Of a DNA stretch of 64,000 nt, positions 57,901 through 64,000 are shown in pieces. The position numbers and the translations under genes are program-made. Below the pieces are notes generated by a model that worked only from the letters and a program-made list of their open reading frames with translations, was not told the origin of the DNA and did not search any database. Position 1 is the first letter of the stretch. Every line of letters begins with the position of its first letter. Location: the NCBI RefSeq assembly GCF_009469615.1, contig NZ_SSXX01000006.1:1-64000 (forward strand), in the 5' to 3' direction. This DNA is from Dechloromonas sp. H13 (GTDB taxonomy: Bacteria > Pseudomonadota > Gammaproteobacteria > Burkholderiales > Rhodocyclaceae).

Positions 57901-58459
57901 TGTCCTCCAGGCGGCCGTTGGTTTCCTTGCGCCGCTCCTTGTAGCGGGTGACGCCGGCCGCTTCCTCGAGGAAGATGCGCAGGTCGTCCGGCTTGGCCTC
58001 GATGATGCGCGAGATCATTCCCTGGCCGATGATGGCGTAGGCGCGCGGCCCGAGGCCGGTGCCGAGGAAGAGGTCGGTGATGTCCTTGCGCCGGACCTTC
58101 AGGTTGTTGATGAAGTAATCCGACTGCCCCTGCCGCGTCAGCGTCCGCTTGACCGACAGTTCGGCGTACTGCGACCACTGGCCAAGCGCCCGCCCGAGGG
58201 CGTTGTCGAAGATCAGCTCGACCGAGGCGCGCGACACCGGCTTGCGCCCGGTCGTCCCGTTGAAGATGACGTCCATCATCGACTCGCCGCGCAGTTCCGA
58301 GGCCTTCGACTCCCCCAGCACCCAGCGCACGGCATCCATGATGTTGGACTTGCCGCAGCCGTTGGGGCCGACGACGCCGACCAGCTGCCCGGGCACGGCC
58401 ACGGCGGTCGGATCGACGAAGGACTTGAAGCCGGCGAGTTTGAGTTTGGTCAGGCGCAT
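54947..58459 (-). CDS. smc: Chromosome segregation protein SMC
   Basis: 1170 residues. Walker A GPNGCGKSN near the N-terminus, two long coiled coils, a hinge near 500-640, then the ABC signature LLSGGEKALTAIALVFS and Walker B FCLLDEVDAPLDDTN. Condensin ATPase that compacts and separates chromosomes. Dispersed element copy 15 lies in the first coiled coil, encoding LAVDRQKWEE. Head gene of the smc-zipA-ligA-galU-hpt-methyltransferase-mtnP run. Confidence 0.97.
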   Translation of the reverse strand: MRLTKLKLAGFKSFVDPTAVAVPGQLVGVVGPNGCGKSNIMDAVRWVLGESKASELRGESMMDVIFNGTTGRKPVSRASVELIFDNALGRALGQWSQYAELSVKRTLTRQGQSDYFINNLKVRRKDITDLFLGTGLGPRAYAIIGQGMISRIIEAKPDDLRIFLEEAAGVTRYKERRKETNGRLEDTRENLLRVEDIRLELGNQMEKLEAQAEVARRYHALNEQLVRRQQLLWLLRKREAEGERQRLSLDVERAVTELEAQSAALRETEARAEETREAHFAAGDALHQAQSDMYAANAEVARLEAEIRHRRESRHQLETRLAQLEGELAHWGQTAERLAVDRQKWEELQEITRLRVEEAADRLHQQMNIAPQVEESHAQAQEELQRLKARTANGEQRLEVELTNKSHAQRALQAIVQRRERLRDEGGGQDAPDALDLAEKEEELALLREELAGDQDHLQQLQQELPQLEASRKQVQGELQRNERELAAGQARRAALEQMQARARESGRLPEWLRRHGLENATPLWQQIHVEAGWESAVEAVLRERLNAIACDDPAKLDEWLHDRPDAHLSVMLAAAAGDGEQAGRLSERVRCDNPAIAAALADWLGAVHTAESLDAALARRAELAPGAVLVTAGGDLVTHASLTFFAPDQGEHGLLERQREIETLAADIAAGEEQAAAVREQLAMLDEQYADKQEEIGEIRQYVADRQQRVHAVQLEVLKLGQAIERHREQKERLQEQMAELAEEEEAERERDMAADDKIAEVRDGLARIRVLVAGAQSRLDEAERAVRAERERNADLDRALREAQFSQRESEGKLQDVFAQQAVAQRELNRIEADRAQCAEQVAVAPADVMEDNLQAALETRQEREKALAQCRDALEAATNALRGLEEQRLRIEQGLEPLRVRIGDLKLKEQAAALNTEQFAQQLLEAGADEAALAQELDSQGGAVRPAALQGEITRLGNAIGELGAVNLAALQELETATERKGYLDMQAADLTEAMETLENAIRRIDRETRDLLQSTFDTVNGHFGRLFPELFGGGRAELVMTGDEILDAGVQVIAQPPGKKNSTIHLLSGGEKALTAIALVFSMFQLNPAPFCLLDEVDAPLDDTNTERFCGMVQKMSANTQFLFISHNKIAMEMAEQLVGVTMQESGVSRVVEVDIEEALKMRDAA
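57418..57450 (-). repeat. Dispersed 33-bp element, copy 15 (inside smc)
   Basis: Plus-strand core GTCGACCGCAAGCC at 57437-57450 with arm ATTCCTCCCATTTCTGCCG. Sense orientation, encoding LAVDRQKWEEL in the coiled coil. Confidence 0.8.
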
Positions 58460-58540
58460 GCGGATGGCGGCAGCGGCGAGAAAGCCCTGCCTTGACGGGG
58501 GCCGTATAATAACATCGACCTACTTTTGAAGACGCCCAGC

Positions 58541-58960
58541 ATGTCCAGCCAACCGACCAAGACCCTCGAAACCTTCCCGAATCCCGCCGCCGGCCGTGAT
58601 TTTCACATCCACATGCAGATTCCGGAATTCACCTGCCTGTGCCCGAAGACCGGGCAGCCGGATTTCGCCACGCTGATCCTCGACTACATCCCCGACCAGC
58701 TGTGCGTTGAGCTCAAGAGCCTCAAGCTCTACATGTGGTCCTATCGCAACGAGGGCGCCTTCCACGAAGCCGTCACCAACCGCATCCTCGACGACCTGGT
58801 CGCCGCCACCCAGCCGCGCTTCATGCGCCTGACCGCCAAGTTCTACGTGCGTGGTGGCGTGTTCACCAATGTCGTCGCCGAACACCGCAAGGCGGGCTGG
58901 CAGCCGGCGCCGCGCGTCGACCTGAGCAGTTTCGACAGCGACTCCAACACCCGGGGCTGA
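58541..58960 (+). CDS. queF: NADPH-dependent 7-cyano-7-deazaguanine reductase QueF
   Basis: 139 residues from the ATG at 58541, the short (YkvM-type) class. [15 protein letters not shown] contains the catalytic Cys, and [16 protein letters not shown] the QueF motif. Reduces preQ0 to preQ1 in queuosine synthesis. A TTG five codons earlier is less likely. A TATAAT at 58505-58510 may be its -10 box. Divergent from smc; the stop overlaps the next start. Confidence 0.95.
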   Translation: MSSQPTKTLETFPNPAAGRDFHIHMQIPEFTCLCPKTGQPDFATLILDYIPDQLCVELKSLKLYMWSYRNEGAFHEAVTNRILDDLVAATQPRFMRLTAKFYVRGGVFTNVVAEHRKAGWQPAPRVDLSSFDSDSNTRG

Positions 58961-59433
58961 TGAACCAGGACGATCTCTTCCTCGCCCGCGCCATCGAACT
59001 GGCGCGCATGGGCAGCGAACGCGGCGAGGGCGGCCCCTTCGGCGCCGTCATCGTGTGCGATGGAAGGATCGTCGCGGAGGGCTGGAACCGTGTGGTGGCC
59101 AGCCGCGACCCGACGGCGCACGCGGAAATCGGCGCCATCCGCGCCGCCTGTGCCGCGGTCGACAGCTTCCACCTGCCCGCCGCCACGCTCTACGCCTCCA
59201 GCGAACCCTGCCCGATGTGCCTTTCCGCCGCCTACTGGGCGCGCATCACCCGCATCGTCTTCGCCAACAGCCGCGCCGAGGCGGCCGCCATCGGCTTTTG
59301 CGACGACGAACTCTATTGCGAGTTGGGCCGCCATTTCTCGGCGCGCAGCATCGTCATGGAACACCACCCGCTGCCGGGCTCGCTGCTGCCGCTGCAAAAC
59401 TGGGCCAGCAACCCGACGCGCGTGGCCTACTGA
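58960..59433 (+). CDS. Nucleoside/guanine deaminase family protein
   Basis: 157 residues, cytidine-deaminase-like fold. THAE-type zinc motif (PTAHAEIGAI, catalytic Glu) and EPCPMCLSAAYWA provide the zinc ligands. Length and sequence fit guanine deaminase of the bacterial GuaD (CDA-fold) type more than the tRNA deaminase TadA, but this is not certain. Overlaps the queF stop by one base. Confidence 0.85.
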   Translation: MNQDDLFLARAIELARMGSERGEGGPFGAVIVCDGRIVAEGWNRVVASRDPTAHAEIGAIRAACAAVDSFHLPAATLYASSEPCPMCLSAAYWARITRIVFANSRAEAAAIGFCDDELYCELGRHFSARSIVMEHHPLPGSLLPLQNWASNPTRVAY

Positions 59434-59434
59434 A

Positions 59435-59815
59435 CTACCGGTTGCGGTCGACGCGAAAAATCAGCCGATTTCCACGCTGATCCTCGCCACTGCCGCGGAA
59501 CGAACGGCAGGTGATCGCCTCCCAGCGCACCGGAATTTCCCGGCCGTCGGAGCAATGCACCACGCCGTCGCCGGCCTCGCCGGCGCAACTGTCCGGCGTC
59601 GGCGACACCCTGGGCGGCAAGGCCAGGCCATCGCAGCTCAGGCGCCCCTCCCGGTCGACCAGCACGAAGCGCCCGCCGCCGCGGTTGCCCGGATAGCCCT
59701 TGCCGCTCATCTCGCCCGGCACGTCGCTCAGGCTGCCGCGCGCCTGGTAGCCGAAGGCGCAGGCCGCCAAGACAGCCGGGGCAATGAGAGCAGCGATCAA
59801 CGCGGGTTTGTTCAC
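59435..59815 (-). CDS. Small lipoprotein, hypothetical
   Basis: 126 residues. A signal peptide with lipobox LAAC (Cys19) predicts a lipoprotein. The mature part has cysteines (CDG, SCAGE, HCSDG, TCRSF) that could form disulfides. Function unknown. Its last six codons and stop are dispersed element copy 16 (ending FRVDRNR). One base separates it from the converging deaminase gene. Confidence 0.8.
   Translation of the reverse strand: MNKPALIAALIAPAVLAACAFGYQARGSLSDVPGEMSGKGYPGNRGGGRFVLVDREGRLSCDGLALPPRVSPTPDSCAGEAGDGVVHCSDGREIPVRWEAITCRSFRGSGEDQRGNRLIFRVDRNR
59438..59471 (+). repeat. Dispersed 33-bp element, copy 16 (C-terminus of the lipoprotein gene)
   Basis: CCGGTTGCGGTCGAC at 59438-59452 followed by GCGAAAAATCAGCCGATTT, both A-tracts kept. 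It lies antisense to the lipoprotein gene and forms its last codons, between convergent genes. Confidence 0.85.
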
Positions 59816-59874
59816 GAGGCAGCGCAGGCTTTTTCAGGGATAATCGGCATTTTGACACCCATTCGACGTCCGAC

Positions 59875-61065
59875 GTGAATCCGCACCTCGCCCAACTCCA
59901 GCCCTACCCCTTCGAAAAGCTGCGCGCCCTGTTCGCCGGCGTCACCCCGAATCCGCAATACCGGGAGATCAAGCTCTCGATCGGCGAACCGCAGCACCCG
60001 ACCCCGGCCTTCATCATCGAAGCGCTGGCCAACGGCCTGAAAGGGCTGGCCAACTACCCGACGACGCAGGGCATCCCGGCCCTGCGCCAGGCGATCGCCG
60101 CCTGGTGCCAGCGTCGCTACGATCTGGCGCTGAACCCGGAAACCGAGATCCTGCCGGTCAACGGCTCGCGCGAGGCGCTCTTCTCCTTCGCCCAGACGGT
60201 CATCGACCCGATCCGCGGTCACGTGCCCTTGGTCGTCAGCCCGAACCCCTTCTACCAGATATACGAAGGCGCCGCCTACCTGGCCGGCGCCGAGCCGCGT
60301 TTCCTGAACAACCTGCCGGAAAACGGCTTCGCCTTCGATTACGACCAGTTGTCGCCCGAGGAATGGGCGCGCGTCCAACTTTTCTACGTCTGCTCGCCGG
60401 GCAACCCGACCGGCAAGGTGCTGTCGCTCGACGACTGGAAGACACTGTTCGACCTCTCCGACAAGTACGGCTTCATCATCGCTTCCGACGAGTGCTATTC
60501 GGAAATCTATTTCGACGAGGCCAATCCGCCAATCGGCGGCCTCCAGGCGGCCAAGCTGCTCGGCCGCACGAACGAACGGCTGGTCATGTTCTCCAGCCTG
60601 TCCAAGCGCTCCAACGTGCCGGGCATGCGCTCCGGCTTCGTCGCCGGCGACGCGGCCATCCTGAAAAAATTCCTGCTCTATCGTACCTACCACGGCTGCG
60701 CGATGGCGCCCCCGGTGCAGACGGCCTCGGTCGCCGCCTGGAACGACGAGGCGCACGTCCTCGACAACCGCAACCAGTACCGGGAGAAATTCGCCGCCTG
60801 CACGCCGCTGGTCGGCGAAGTGCTCGGCACCGGCATGCCGGACGCCAGCTTCTACCTGTGGGCCAGGACGCCGATCGCCGACACCGACTTCGCCCGCGGC
60901 CTGCTCGAACACTATAATGTCGTGGTCCTGCCCGGCAGCTTTTTGGCCCGCGAGGTCGATGGCGTCAATCCGGGCGCCAATTTCGTTCGTATCGCGCTGG
61001 TGGCTTCGCTCGACGAGTGTCTCGAAGCGACCGCGCGCCTCCGTCAATTCGCACAACAACTGTAA
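59875..61065 (+). CDS. dapC: Succinyldiaminopimelate transaminase DapC
   Basis: 396 residues, fold-type I aminotransferase, GTG start at 59875. SSLSKRSNVPGMRSGF contains the PLP lysine; YVCSPGNPTGKVL and ASDECYSEIYFDE are conserved. Makes N-succinyl-LL-DAP in lysine/peptidoglycan synthesis. Placement directly before dapD supports DapC over other class I transaminases. Confidence 0.93.
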   Translation: MNPHLAQLQPYPFEKLRALFAGVTPNPQYREIKLSIGEPQHPTPAFIIEALANGLKGLANYPTTQGIPALRQAIAAWCQRRYDLALNPETEILPVNGSREALFSFAQTVIDPIRGHVPLVVSPNPFYQIYEGAAYLAGAEPRFLNNLPENGFAFDYDQLSPEEWARVQLFYVCSPGNPTGKVLSLDDWKTLFDLSDKYGFIIASDECYSEIYFDEANPPIGGLQAAKLLGRTNERLVMFSSLSKRSNVPGMRSGFVAGDAAILKKFLLYRTYHGCAMAPPVQTASVAAWNDEAHVLDNRNQYREKFAACTPLVGEVLGTGMPDASFYLWARTPIADTDFARGLLEHYNVVVLPGSFLAREVDGVNPGANFVRIALVASLDECLEATARLRQFAQQL

Positions 61066-61083
61066 CCTGAGAGAGAACACGCC

Positions 61084-64000
<2,917 letters not shown>

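Overview
The window is chromosomal DNA from a GC-rich Gram-negative bacterium, most likely a betaproteobacterium of the Rhodocyclales (Dechloromonas/Azonexus-like). This is inferred from the LPS/envelope cluster order rpsB-tsf-pyrH-frr-uppS-cdsA-dxr-rseP-bamA-skp-lpxD-fabZ-lpxA-lpxB-rnhB, the smc-zipA-ligA order, and dapC-dapD-pilU-dapE. No rRNA, tRNA or CRISPR array was recognised.

Layout. 1-2840 is an AT-richer accessory stretch: the end of an IS3-family element, mostly empty DNA and one membrane-anchored serine hydrolase. 2841-8327 (minus strand) is a tightly packed run: DinG/YoaA helicase, an ATP-grasp protein of unknown role, and the molybdenum cofactor genes mobB, moeA, moaD and moaE. 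8634-14555 holds a Na/Pi cotransporter, two small genes (one Nif11-like), a LysR regulator divergent from a tautomerase and an EamA transporter, and a MazEF toxin-antitoxin pair. 14699-28489 is a lactate/C3 block. lldR and ppsA form one minus-strand unit, facing the L-lactate oxidation genes lutA-lutC-lutB. After a large palindrome come a D-lactate dehydrogenase-like flavoprotein, a universal stress protein, PEP carboxylase and the PEP synthase regulator. Together they can oxidise lactate to pyruvate, convert it to PEP and on to oxaloacetate. 28541-43820 is the envelope/translation cluster (minus). 44009-48406 has rfbD, map and glnD. 48458-58459 (minus) is smc-zipA-ligA-galU-hpt-methyltransferase-mtnP. 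58541-64000 has queF, a deaminase, a small lipoprotein, dapC, dapD, pilU and the start of dapE.

The most unusual signal is not a gene. A polar dispersed element of about 33 bp occurs 17 times, roughly once per 3.8 kb. Read on one strand it is YTGCGGTCGAC followed by two short A-tracts about one helical turn apart. Fifteen copies carry an exact 10-bp core. Copies sit in intrinsic terminators, at the centre of a 620-bp inverted repeat, and inside conserved genes (smc, ligA, zipA, rseP, ppc, dapE, an rRNA methyltransferase and others). All seven sense-strand coding copies use the same reading frame (Ala-Val-Asp). The architecture resembles the DNA uptake signal sequences of Pasteurellaceae, including a shared TGCGGT. 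I propose it as a candidate uptake-like or chromosome-organising signal in this lineage; the function is inference.
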